Source: CAVSQX01 sp963730225 (GTDB lineage: Bacteria; Planctomycetota; Phycisphaerae; Tepidisphaerales; Tepidisphaeraceae). From it: a stretch of 64,000 nucleotides of DNA. The stretch's first letter is position 1; each line of letters starts with the position of its first letter. The notes under the pieces were generated by a model. It had not been told where the DNA came from. It did not search any database and saw nothing but the letters and a program-made list of their open reading frames with translations. Shown here in pieces: positions 43,482-52,372 of the stretch. The DNA lies in NCBI GenBank assembly GCA_963730225.1, contig CAVSQX010000001.1:496001-560000 (forward strand), given 5' to 3'. The position numbers and the translations under genes were made by a program.

Positions 43482-44917
43482 TCAGACGACATACAAATCA
43501 ACATACCGCGACACGGGCGCAGCGGCGAGCTTTTGGAAATCGAGCGAGGCATTCAGAATCGCCGCCTGCTGCCCCGTCTCCAGGCGACGGCCGATATTTT
43601 TGCGGAATTTGTCCAGCAGATGCGGAATTCCCTCATCTCGCCGGCGGCGATGACCGAGGGGGTATTGCACCAGAACTTCACCCAGCGAGCTGCCGTCGGC
43701 GAAATGCAAAGTGAGGCCGTTGGCGATCGAGCGTTTGTCGGGATCGTAATAATCGGCGGTGAAGGGGGCGTGTTCGGTGCAGATCATTTTTGCCCGCAGG
43801 GAGTCGATGCGCGGATCGGCTGCGACGCGATCCTGGTAGTCGTCGGCGGTGAGACGTCCGAAGAGCAAAGGCACGGCGACCATGTATTGAATGCAGTGAT
43901 CGCGATCGGCCGGATTGTTCAGCGGACCCTGCTTGTCGATGATTCGCATCGCCGGTTCCTGCGTGCGGATGACGACTCGCTCGATCTGGCTGGCGTCCTT
44001 ACCCAGTTGGCGCATCTCCTGATCCAGGATTATCGCGGCTTCGACAGCGGTTTGCGCGTGGAATTCCGCGGGAAAAGAAATTTTAAACAGGATGTTTTCC
44101 ATCACGTAGCTGCCGTAGGGCGCTGGAATTTGAACGGTTTTCCGTCGAACAGCACATCGTAGAATCCCCAGGTTTTGGCGGTGAGCACGGAGGGATAACC
44201 CATTTCGCCGGTGCGAGCGATCAAGGCCAATCGCACGGCTCGGCTGGTGGCGTCGCCGGCGGCCCAGCTTTTTCGGCTGCCGGTGTTGGGAGCGTGGCGA
44301 TAGGTGCGCAGGCTGTGCCCATCTACCCAGGCGAGCGAAATGGCGTTGATCAACTGGTCGCGCGTCAGCCCGAGCAATCCACCGACCACCGCCGTCGATG
44401 CCACTTTCACGAGAATCACGTGATCCAGCCCGACTGCGTTGAATGCGTTCTCCAGCGCGATGCATCCCTGAATTTCGTGGGCTTTGATCATCGCGGTCAG
44501 CACATCGCGCATGGTGATCGGGCTGCCGTTGCGAGAGAGCCAATCGGCGACGGCGAGAATTCCGCCGAGATTGTCAGAGGGATGGCCCCATTCGGCGGCG
44601 AGGAAAGTGTCGTTGAAATCGAGCCAGCGGATCATGGCTCCGATGTTGAACGCGGCCTGCACCGGGTCCAATTGAAAGCTGGTGCCGGGAACTTTCGAGC
44701 CGTTGGGGACGGTGGTTCCGGGAACGATCGGGCCGAGCAGTTTGGTGCAAGCGGGATATTCCAGCGCCTCCAGTCCGCAGCCGAGGGTGTCCAGCAGGCA
44801 GTAATGCGCCGTTTGATACGCCAGCTCGGAATCGATTTGGAAATTCAGAACGTAATCGGCGATGTTCGCCAGCACGCGATCCGGTGGGGGACGAACGTTG
44901 GAAATGACCGAGGACAT
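43482..44917 (-). CDS. prpD: MmgE/PrpD family 2-methylcitrate dehydratase, frameshift at 44118-44120
   Basis: Dehydrates 2-methylcitrate to cis-2-methylaconitate in propionate breakdown. ATG 44917 (MSSVISNVRPPPDRVLANIA) leads to HYCLLDTLGCGLEALEYPAC, WLDFNDTFLAAEWGHPSDNL, AWVDGHSLRTYRHAPNTGS and TAKTWGFYDVLF. After FKFQRP the frame ends early; adding one base to the C-run (G-run 44118-44120 on the plus strand) gives YGSYVMENILFKISFPAEFH, AQTAVEAA and YNPDKRS-like DPDKRSIANGLTLHFADGS. The joined length of about 478 residues is normal. Third gene of the leftward prpB-prpC-prpD set. Confidence 0.88.
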
Positions 44918-44929
44918 AAGTCTGTTTCC

Positions 44930-44988
44930 CTCTCCTCTTCGAGCCTGAGCCTCAGAGCCGAAGGCCGGAGTACCGGGCGAGGGGGAAC
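44930..44988. repeat. Palindromic CCGGAGTACCGG repeat between prpC and prpD
   Basis: The 82-bp gap between prpC and prpD contains CCTCTCCTCTTCGAGCC...AAGGCCGGAGTACCGGGCGAGGGGG. The core CCGGAGTACCGG (44965-44976) is identical to 48956-48967 inside the ketosynthase gene, and the flanking pyrimidine/purine tracts pair with each other. It is a dispersed palindromic element. Confidence 0.7.
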
Positions 44989-44999
44989 ACCGCCGCGGC

Positions 45000-46162
45000 T
45001 CATCGTCGCTCCGCGATCGGCACAAACGCCCGATTCTCCGGGCCCGTGTACGTCGCGGTGGGGCGGATGATTTTGTTGTCGGCGCGCTGCTCGATGATGT
45101 GAGCGCTCCATCCGGAAGTCCGCGCGATCGCAAACAGCGGCGTGAACATCGCCGTCGGCAGGCCCATGGTGTGATACGCCACGGCGGAGAACCAATCGAG
45201 ATTCGGAAACATGTTCTTGACTTCGCGCATGGTGGATTCCAGCCGCTCGGCGATGTCGAACAGCTTCATGTCGCCGGCCGTCGTGGAAAGCGTTTTGGCG
45301 ATCTGCTTGATGACCTGGTTGCGCGGATCGGAAATCGTGTAGACCGGATGGCCGAAACCCAGAATGACTTCCCGATTTTCGACGCGGCGGCGGATGTCGG
45401 CTTCAGCTTGATCGGGGTTGGCGTAGCGTTGTTGAATCTCCAGCGCCGCTTCGTTGGCTCCGCCGTGCTTGGGGCCGCGAGGGCGCCGATGGCGCCGGTG
45501 ATGGAGGAGTAGATGTCCGAGCCGGTTCCGGCGATAACGCGGGCGGTGAATGTCGAGGCGTTGAATTCGTGCTCGGCGTAGAGAATCAGCGAGGTGTGCA
45601 TCGCGGCGACCCATGGCCGGGACGCCGGCTTGCCGTGCAGCAGATGCAGAAAATGTCCGCCGATGGAATCGTCGTCGGTTTGTACTTCGATCCGTTTTCC
45701 ACCGCGGCTGAAATGGTGCCAGTAGAGCAGCATCGATCCCATACAGGCCATCAGGCGATCGGCGATGTCGCGCGCCCCGGCGGGGGAGTGATCGTCCTTT
45801 TCCGGCTGCACCGTTCCCAGGGCCGACACGCCGGTCCGCAGCACGTCCATGGCGTGGGCGGTTTTGGGGATGTTTTCCAGAATCGACTTCACCTGGGGCG
45901 GAAGATCACGCTGCCCTTGGAGCTTGGATTTGTACGCGGCCAACTCGGCGGCGGTGGGCAGTTTTTCGTGCACCAGCAGATAGGCGATTTCCTCAAACTC
46001 GCAGGTTTGGGCGATGTCGAGAATGTCGTAGCCGCGGTAGTGCAGGTCGTTGCCGCTGCGGCCAACGGTGCACAGGGCCGTGTTGCCCGCCGGCACGCCG
46101 GAAAGGGCCACCGATTTCTTGGGCTTGAACCCCGTGGGAACGTCCGCCATCGCCTGGGTCAT
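45000..46162 (-). CDS. prpC: Citrate/2-methylcitrate synthase, frameshift near 45481
   Basis: Condenses propionyl-CoA with oxaloacetate. ATG 46162, with CAGGAG 7 bp upstream, gives VALSGVPAGNTALCTVGRSG, DLHYRGYDILDIAQTCEFEE, IAYLLVHEKLP and AEHEFNASTFTARVIAGTGS, then DIYSSITGAIGAL. There a one-base deletion breaks the frame; the next frame continues GPKHGGANEAALEIQQRY, GFGHPVYTISDPRNQVIK and WSAHIIEQRADNKIIRPTA. All citrate-synthase catalytic regions are present across the join, about 387 residues. The prpB and prpD neighbours favour 2-methylcitrate synthase over plain citrate synthase. It starts in an ATGA overlap with prpB. Confidence 0.9.
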
Positions 46163-47035
46163 GGTTTGCTCCTGAAAAGCTCGTCGAGCTTTCGCTCATA
46201 ATCATAATAGTTGATGCTCTGGTAAAGTTCCTCCCGCGTCTGCATCAGGCCGACGACATTTTTTTGCGAGCCGTCGCGGCGGATGGCCTGGTAAACGGTG
46301 GTGGCCGCCTTGTTCATCGCACGGAAGGCCGACAGCGGATAGAGCGCCATCGCCACGCCGACGCCGCGAAGTTCGGCCAGCGTGAACAGGGGTGTCTTGC
46401 CGAATTCGGTGAGATTCGCCAGCACCGGCACGCCCAGGGCATCGACAAACCGGCCATAAATCGCCAGCTCACGCCACCGCTTCGGGAAAAATCATGTCCG
46501 CCCCGGCGGCGACGTATGCCCGGGCCCGTTCGATCGCCGTTTCCAATCCTTCATTGGCCAGAGCATCGGTCCGGGCCATGACGACGAAATCCGCCTCGGT
46601 CCTGGCATCGACGGCCGCTTTGATGCGATCGACCATTTCATCCTGGCCGACCAGTTCCTTTCCCGGCCGATGCCCGCAGCGTTTGGCCGCAACCTGATCT
46701 TCGATGTGGCACGCCGCCGCGCCGAATTTGATCAGCGATTTGATGGTGCGGGCAATGTGAAACGCCGTCGGCCCCAAACCCGTGTCGATGTCGACCAGCA
46801 GCGGCAGATCGCAGACATCGGTAATTCGCCGAACGTCAGTAAGCACATCGTCGAGGCCGGAGATTCCCAGATCGGGCATTCCCAGCGAACCGGCCGCCAC
46901 GCCGCCGCCGGAAACATAAATCGCCGAAAACCCGGCGGACTTGGCTAACAGCGCGTGATTGGCGTTGATCGCTCCGACGATTTGCAGCGGCTTTTCAGCG
47001 GCTAACGCGGCACGAAATCGAGATCCGGCAGTCAT
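46159..47035 (-). CDS. prpB: Methylisocitrate lyase, frameshift near 46470
   Basis: Cleaves 2-methylisocitrate to pyruvate and succinate. ATG 47035 leads to QIVGAINANHALLAKSAGFS, VSGGGVAAGSLGMPDLGI, VDIDTGLGPTAFHIARTIK and the active-site KRCGHRPGKELV, typical of the PEP mutase/isocitrate lyase superfamily. After MIFPEAV the frame stops at 46469; a one-base shift resumes ELAIYGRFVDALGVPVLANL, TEFGKTPLFTLAELRGVGVA and the usual C-terminus, about 292 residues in all. First gene of prpB-prpC-prpD. Confidence 0.9.
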
Positions 47036-47165
47036 CGTTGCTCCGTGATATTGATAGGAGCTTCGTCCAATGCCAATCCGACAAAACCAACAGACCCTAA
47101 GAACGCAGCCACAGCGGTTAACATTGCTTCGCCCTCTGTGTGGACTCCAACGATCAAACGCAAGC

Positions 47166-47991
47166 TTACTGGCGTTGGACGACGAGCAAAAGGAGGCGTT
47201 CAGCTTGGCGGAACTCCAAGGTGAACGTTAGCCCGTCCTGGGTTATCGTTGGCGATTCACCGCCGTACGCACGGGAGAAATTGGCATCTATCCATCCTTT
47301 GGAATCCCACATTGGGTCCACCGCTTTAGCGAATTGGAAGAGGAAGGCGAACTGCTCAACCCTCGTGTCTTTGGCATTAACATCGTCTTCGGCGCCGCTG
47401 GAAAGTATCAGAGCAAGATGCGCGTACCTAAGATCATTCTCAGGGCCTTGAAGGACTACAGTCTCGCCGAGTGCTGAGTTATTGCCGATCCATTTCGTGG
47501 TGCCATCCAACATTTCCGATTTCTGAAGGTCTAGGCTACTTCCAATGCTTTGCGCGATGCCAGCGAATTGCATAACTCGCCGACCCGGCCTTGGAAGAAG
47601 TAGGTTTTGTTGTATCGCCAGCGCGTCCGGAGAAGCCTGTGTAGTGCTGACGGGTATCGGAGCCAGTGAGAGTTGCGTCGGAATGGGGATGTTTTGCATG
47701 GAGGACTTGGGAAGGCTATGGATGTGGTGCGCGACGAAGAATCTAGTACAAACTAAAAGCGCCATGCAGACAACAAGTGCCCCAGCAATAAAACCCAGCC
47801 TTGAGCGGCAAAATACCTGCGGACGCCGCCTGCCTAGCATTCAAGCGATCGTCGCAAATTAAGCGAACAGACGCCACCAAAAGTCCCATTCTGCAAGCCT
47901 CTTTGATCGCGGAATCTTTGGAGTCAGCATCGATCACCAGCAGGGCATCCCGACCAGTGTCCCGCTGAGCACCATCGATTTCGAACCGCAC
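47166..47991 (-). CDS. Single-TM protein with small N-terminal domain, frameshift near 47840
   Basis: GTG 47991 with AAAGGAGG 4 bp upstream gives VRFEIDGAQRDTGRDALLVI, DADSKDSAIKEACRMGLLVA and SVRLICDDRLN, a small alpha/beta domain often found at the N-terminus of planctomycete membrane proteins. A one-base shift near 47840 leads to a TM helix (GFIAGALVVCMALLVCTRFF) and an exported C-terminal domain of about 190 residues (FAGIAQSIGSSLDLQKSEML, RYAHLALILSSGAEDD, LTFTLEFRQAERLLLLVV). About 275 residues joined. Function unknown. It lies 34 bp after the ketosynthase gene. Confidence 0.6.
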
Positions 47992-48025
47992 GACGCCTCC
48001 TTTTCCACAATCGCTCACTTCGGGG

Positions 48026-49275
48026 TCATACTTTCTCAAGAGTGACGGCGGCGACCGGACCGCCAAAGCCCATGGCCGCGGCAAAACTTCGCTGAATCGG
48101 ACGGCGAGTTACCTCCTGAGCGAACACCAAATCACGCTTTGGAATTTGGCCTAAATCACTATGTCGCTCTTGGCCGAAGCCGGCGCGCCGGCAAAACGTG
48201 CGATAATCGGTCGGTGACGATTAGCAGTTCAGTACGAATCCGTCCGACGGCAATGGGTTCAGCAGATTCGCATTCCTCGGGCGTGCGGCGAATGGCGGTG
48301 GCAAAGACAATTGATCGCAATCGCCACCAAACCCGCGGCTCCGAGGCTATGGCCGAGCGCGCCCTTGTGCGAGTAGATGATCTGGGGCATGCGAACCCTT
48401 TGGCACGGTTCGCTGGGCGGCGGCCAACTCGATTGGATCGTTGAGGCGGGTACCGGTGCCGTGCAGATGCAGCAGATCGACCGGCCGATCGGCGATCACG
48501 CGGCGGAAGATTTCGGTTAGCACCTGGCCGGACGGGTCGGAGGAAATCAGATTGGCTGCATCGCCGGCCAGGGCGAAACGGTCGATGCGGGCCAAACCGG
48601 CGAATCGGACGTGGATCGTTCCAGGCAGATTGCGGCGGCGGAGTCGCTGACGAGAAATCCACGGCGGTCGACGTCGAATGGCCGGCAGAAAAATCCGGGC
48701 GGGCAGAGCACGCCGAGTTTCTGAAGCTGGAGAGAAACAGCGGATGGAGCGGACGATTCGGCGGCGACGACCAGGGCGCGGGACACTTCGCCGGATTGGA
48801 TCATCATGGCCGCGCGGATCAGAGCGTGCAGGCCGCTGGCGCAGGCGGCGGAAAGGGTCAATCGGCGGCTTGGGGATAGGCCGGTTTCGCGCGCGACAAT
48901 GGCGGCGATGTCGGCGAGTCCGGCCGAAGCTGAAGGCCCCCACCCTAACCCTCCCCCGGAGTACCGGGAGAGGGGAACCGGCGGGAAAATGGGCGGCGGG
49001 GCGGTGAGCCAGCTTTCGATCGGGCCTTTGCTGGTGCCGACGATCATGGCGATTTGATCGGCGTCGATTAGGCGATTCGCCCAGCCTGCGTCGGCATGGC
49101 TTCCCGTGCGGCGTGAATGGCCAGCGTGGAGACACGGGCTGCGGCGGATTGTCGGGCACTGCGACGGCAGCGTGATCGTGGATGCGACCGCCTTCCAGCA
49201 GCGCGTGCCAGGTTTGCTGCGCACAAACGCCAGCGGCGTCACCAGACCGATTCCAGTTATCGCGGGAGAAGACAC
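48026..49275 (-). pseudogene. Beta-ketoacyl-ACP synthase (FabF-like), multiple frameshifts and an inserted repeat
   Basis: Starting about GTG 49275 (SSPAITGIGLVTPLA), pieces in three frames give CAQQTWHALLEGGRI, DQIAMIVGTSKGPIESW, the active-site Cys region LSAACASGLHALIRAAMM, DVDRRGFLVSDSAAAICLER, the first catalytic His in LHLHGTGTRLNDPIE, the second in IYSHKGALGHSLGAAGLVAI, and the end AAAMGFGGPVAAVTLEKV. At least four frameshifts are needed. All three catalytic residues survive. A palindromic repeat (48935-48980) has added an in-frame SRYSGGGLGWG segment. It lies 43 bp after bioB; a role in the pimelate chain of biotin is possible but unproven. Confidence 0.78.
48935..48980. repeat. Palindromic repeat inserted within the ketosynthase gene
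   Basis: CCCTAACCCTCCCCCGGAGT followed by ACCGGGAGAGGGG forms a stem (CTCCC...GGGAG) around the CCGGAGTACCGG core that is also present at 44965-44976. Translated on the minus strand in the ketosynthase frame it reads PLSRYSGGGLGWG, lying between IFPPV and SASAGLADI, a stretch not expected in the family. Confidence 0.72.
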
Positions 49276-49318
49276 GATGCGAAATCTTAACGCCCCGCCG
49301 CTGTTTGGACACGGAGAA

Positions 49319-50313
49319 CTATGCAGACACGGTCGCCGCAGCGGCGCGATCCGCAAACGGCTCGCGCGGTTTGAGGCCCAGAATGGTGAGCATCTCACGG
49401 TCGGCGTCGTAGTCGTTGGTGGTCGCGAGGGTCAACATGCGGCCGGTTTCGCTGGAGAAGATTGAGTTGGCGCCGGCCATGAAACAGAGGGCCTGATCGC
49501 TGAGCGACATCTCCCCCCTGCCGGCCGACAGTCGAACCACGGAGCGCGGCATGAGAATGCGGGCGGCGGCGATCATCCGGACGGTTTCCCAGATCGGCAC
49601 CGCCTCGTTGCCTTGCAGCGGCGTGCCGTCGATGCGGCAAAGGACGTTCACCGGCACCGATTCGGGATGCGGATTCAATCGTCGCCAGCGTGTGCAGCAG
49701 CGAGACGCGGTCGGCAGTGGTCTTCGCCCAGGCCAAGGATTCCGCCGCAGCAGACGGTGACGCTCGGTTTGCCGAACGTTCTCGATCGTGCGCAGACGGT
49801 CGGCGTAATCACGAGTGGTGATGATCGTTGAATAAAACTCGGAGGAAGTATCGAGATTGTGGTTGTAGGCGTAGAGCCCCGCCTCTTCCAATCGGCGGGC
49901 CTGATCGGCGGTGAGCATTCCCAGCGTGCAGCAGACTTCGACGCCCAGATCGTTGACGGCTCGAACCATTTCCAGCACGCGATCGAACTGCGAATTGTCG
50001 CGCACTTCGCGCCAGGCGGCTCCCATGCAAACGCGGGTGACGCCGGCCTGGCGGGCCCGGCGGGCGATGGCGAGACTTCTTGGACATCCATCAGCGGCGA
50101 GGCCTGCACCTCGGTTTGATACCGGGCGGATTGCGAGCAGTAGCTACAGTCTTCCGGGCAGCCGCCGGTTTTGATGGAGATCAGCTTGCAGACCTGCACC
50201 TGAGCCGGATCGTGATACTGGCGGTGCACGCCGGCCGCCTGGAAGACCAGTTCCATCAATGGCGTGTCGTACACGGCCTGGACTTCGGATCGTTTCCAAT
50301 CGTGACGGATCAT
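49319..50313 (-). pseudogene. bioB: Biotin synthase, four frameshifts
   Basis: Radical-SAM enzyme inserting sulfur into dethiobiotin. ATG 50313 begins MIRHDWKRSEVQAVYDTPLM and keeps the SAM cluster motif GGCPEDCSYCSQSARY. Frames change near 50083, 49775, 49720 and 49675. The pieces are MGAAWREVRDNSQFDRVLEM, CCTLGMLTADQARRLEEAGL, YAYNHNLDTSSEFYSTIITT, VCCGGILGLGE, TADRVSLLHTLA, VPVNVLCRIDGTPL and ANSIFSSETGRMLTLATTN, together a full-length BioB of about 331 residues. No catalytic residue is lost, so indel errors are plausible. The start overlaps the upstream small gene by 4 bp. Confidence 0.88.
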
Positions 50314-50597
50314 CTTACTGTGTCGCCCTGGCCGAAGACGGCGGTCATGTCGGTGGTGAAGCGCGGACGCAGGGTGCGGGAAGAGGGATCGTAGGAGAAA
50401 ATAGCAATGCGGCCGGAGCGGTTGTCCAGCACGTACAAGGCATCGCCGTTGCCCTGCGATTGCGCGGTCACCATGCTGAAATCACGGTCTTTGATCGTCG
50501 TAATCGCCAGGGCCGGCTGCGGGGCGAAGTAGTTAGCCAGCGCCAGCAGCGTGGCTGAAACGCTTAGAATTCCAATATAAAATGATTTGCGGTCCAT
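50310..50597 (-). CDS. Small exported protein, single beta-blade type (copy 2)
   Basis: ATG 50597, with GGAG upstream, gives 95 residues. The N-terminus is a signal sequence or anchor (YIGILSVSATLLALANYF, with ALA before residue 33). The mature part reads DFSMVTAQSQGNGDALYVLD, NRSGRIAIFSYDPSSRTLR, ending DMTAVF. It matches the next gene upstream in the pattern D-Y/F-x-M...G...Y-x-LD...S...YD-x-S-x-R, so the two are paralogues. One unit looks like a single propeller blade. It overlaps bioB by 4 bp. Function unknown. Confidence 0.75.
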   Translation of the reverse strand: MDRKSFYIGILSVSATLLALANYFAPQPALAITTIKDRDFSMVTAQSQGNGDALYVLDNRSGRIAIFSYDPSSRTLRPRFTTDMTAVFGQGDTVR

Positions 50598-50626
50598 GGG
50601 TTTCTCCGGAGGTTTGGCGCCTTCAA

Positions 50627-50932
50627 TCAGCGCGGTTGACGGCGACCCTCTTTGCCATTGATGACGCGATCGAGATCGATGGGCGGCATCGAGTTGATCC
50701 GTTTCATCGAATCGTCGTACACCAGGGCCGACAAGGACCGGCTGGTTTGATCGAGAATATAAACGACGGAATTGTTTCCGCCGGTCACCTCGCCGGGAAT
50801 CATGAGATAATCCCCCGGCCGGGCCGCCGACATCTGGGCCAAAGCGGGCGCTTCGCCGGTGCTGCGGACGAGAAAGAGCAAAAGCAAAATCACATTCAAC
50901 GCGAGCAGCGACCAAATCGCCGTTGTTTTCAT
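50627..50932 (-). CDS. Small exported protein, single beta-blade type (copy 1)
   Basis: ATG 50932, with AAGGAG 7 bp upstream, gives 101 residues: hydrophobic N-terminus (WSLLALNVILLLLFLV), then PGDYLMIPGEVTGGNNSVVY, ILDQTSRSLSALVYDDSMKR and DLDRVINGKEGRRQPR. It shares its core with the downstream 95-residue protein, 29 bp away. Both appear exported and small enough to need partners or self-assembly. Confidence 0.75.
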   Translation of the reverse strand: MKTTAIWSLLALNVILLLLFLVRSTGEAPALAQMSAARPGDYLMIPGEVTGGNNSVVYILDQTSRSLSALVYDDSMKRINSMPPIDLDRVINGKEGRRQPR

Positions 50933-50950
50933 GGCCAACTCCTTCGTTCA

Positions 50951-51232
50951 TCAGTCCAAATGAGATCGTCGGGCATCCTTGAACATGACGCCGACACAAA
51001 GAACGATCAAGACAATCAGAAGTAACCAGATCAGCGCGGTGGAAGACGAGTCCAATTGGGTGGTCTTGTCGTAGCCGAGCAGGCGAGCGTCGTAAACCTC
51101 CGGCTCATCATCGGCCAATGCAGCGGGCGCCATCCAGGCCAGCAGGGTCAACGCCAGGCAGAGCGCGGCGAGCCAGCGCCGGTTGGCGGGAAGCTTTTTG
51201 GAAATAGTCTGCAACATCACGAAGCAGATCAT
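50951..51232 (-). CDS. Small membrane protein with signal peptide and C-terminal TM helix
   Basis: ATG 51232 overlaps the upstream stop in an ATGA and gives 93 residues; ATG 51217 is a possible shorter start. It has a signal peptide (RRWLAALCLALTLLAWMAPA ending ALA), a short acidic outer loop (DDEPEVYDARLLGYDKTTQL) and a C-terminal TM helix (ALIWLLLIVLIVLCVGVMF) with a basic tail KDARRSHLD. Function unknown. It lies between the HYExAFE gene and the two single-blade genes. Confidence 0.75.
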   Translation of the reverse strand: MICFVMLQTISKKLPANRRWLAALCLALTLLAWMAPAALADDEPEVYDARLLGYDKTTQLDSSSTALIWLLLIVLIVLCVGVMFKDARRSHLD

Positions 51233-51726
51233 AACCAGCTTTCGATCGGACGGGCAAGCTGGCGAAAATCGGCCGCGCCCAGGGAGACGGTTTCCCATTT
51301 GGCCGAACGCCGCCGCATGTTGTTGCGGTATTCGCCCAAATCCACGCCCATCAGCAGATACCAGCGATCGCGGTATTCGAACATTCCGGGCTCGGGGTGC
51401 AGCGGTGGATCAATCCAGTACATGAAAACCAGCACGGCTTTGAAACCGTCGCCGAAGACTTGCTCCCACTGCTGGAGGTCGGTGACATCCTGCTGGGCGG
51501 ACCAGGTTTCAAATCCGCTGCGAACGGCGCGGTTGCGACACTGACGGCCCTTCACGTCGACCAGAAGATTCGGCCCGGTCTTGCTGTAGACGACGAAGTC
51601 GAAGGATTTGAGGCGGGCATTGGCAAACAGGGCTTTTTTCGCTTCATCGACGGCGACGTAGGGAATCTTGCGGGAGCGAAGATACCCCTCAAAGGCTGCC
51701 TCATAATGAATGGTGCGATCGGCCAT
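51229..51726 (-). CDS. HYExAFE family protein, possible PD-(D/E)XK-like fold
   Basis: The 165-residue product has the name-giving motif HYEAAFEGYLRSRKIPYVAV at its N-terminus, a family seen mainly in planctomycetes. The central SFDFVVYSKTGPNLLVDVKG has the D...(D)xK spacing of restriction-endonuclease-like folds, preceded by the YE/E helix that such nucleases use. WYLLMGVDLGEYRNNMRRRS follows. Nuclease activity is inference only. It heads the small-protein operon and diverges from rsmD with 64 bp between starts. Confidence 0.82.
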   Translation of the reverse strand: MADRTIHYEAAFEGYLRSRKIPYVAVDEAKKALFANARLKSFDFVVYSKTGPNLLVDVKGRQCRNRAVRSGFETWSAQQDVTDLQQWEQVFGDGFKAVLVFMYWIDPPLHPEPGMFEYRDRWYLLMGVDLGEYRNNMRRRSAKWETVSLGAADFRQLARPIESWL

Positions 51727-51790
51727 TTCACCCCAACTCCGACGAGCCGATTGTAGCGGCAGGTGCGGTGCGGTTGCTACATTGAAGGGC

Positions 51791-52372
51791 ATGCGCATCA
51801 TCGCCGGCCGATGGCGCGGCCGCCAACTGCTCGCCCCGATCGGCGAGGGCACCCGGCCGATCACCGATCGAGTGAAACAATCGATCTTCGACATCCTTGC
51901 TCCGGATATTGGCGGGGCGACGGTTTACGATTGTTTTGCCGGCACCGGCAGCGCGGGGCTGGAGTGCCTGAGCCGCGGCGCGGCGGAAGCGATTTTTTTT
52001 GAGAGCGATCGATCGGCGGCCCAGCGACTGCGGGAAAACATCCAACGCCTTTCCACGGAAGCGGCGACGGTGGTGGCTATGGATCTGTTTCAATGGTTCA
52101 AGAAAGCACCGCCGCCCAAACGCGGGGCGAATCTGATTTTTCTTGATCCCCCCTACCGCTTTCTGGCCGATCGGTCGGAGGATCTTTTGCGACTGGCGGC
52201 TGATCTGGCACAGCGGCACATGGCGGCGGATGCGACGGTGATTTTCCGCCATCATGCCGACGACACGTTGGCGTTGCCGCCGCTGCGGGTCGCGGAGGTT
52301 CGCCGTTACGGTTCGATGGCCGTGGAATTTCTCAAATCGACGGGCGGGCAAGCCCCAGACGGCTGCGAATAA
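51791..52372 (+). CDS. rsmD: 16S rRNA (guanine(966)-N(2))-methyltransferase RsmD
   Basis: SAM-dependent methyltransferase of 16S rRNA. The 193-residue protein starts MRIIAGRWRGRQLLAP and has TRPITDRVKQSIFDIL, the SAM loop DCFAGTGSAGLECLSRGA, IFFESDRSAAQRLREN and catalytic FLDPPY. ATG 51791, with GAAGGG just upstream, gives the family start. The 3' end overlaps the convergent acyltransferase gene by 41 bp. Confidence 0.95.
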   Translation: MRIIAGRWRGRQLLAPIGEGTRPITDRVKQSIFDILAPDIGGATVYDCFAGTGSAGLECLSRGAAEAIFFESDRSAAQRLRENIQRLSTEAATVVAMDLFQWFKKAPPPKRGANLIFLDPPYRFLADRSEDLLRLAADLAQRHMAADATVIFRHHADDTLALPPLRVAEVRRYGSMAVEFLKSTGGQAPDGCE

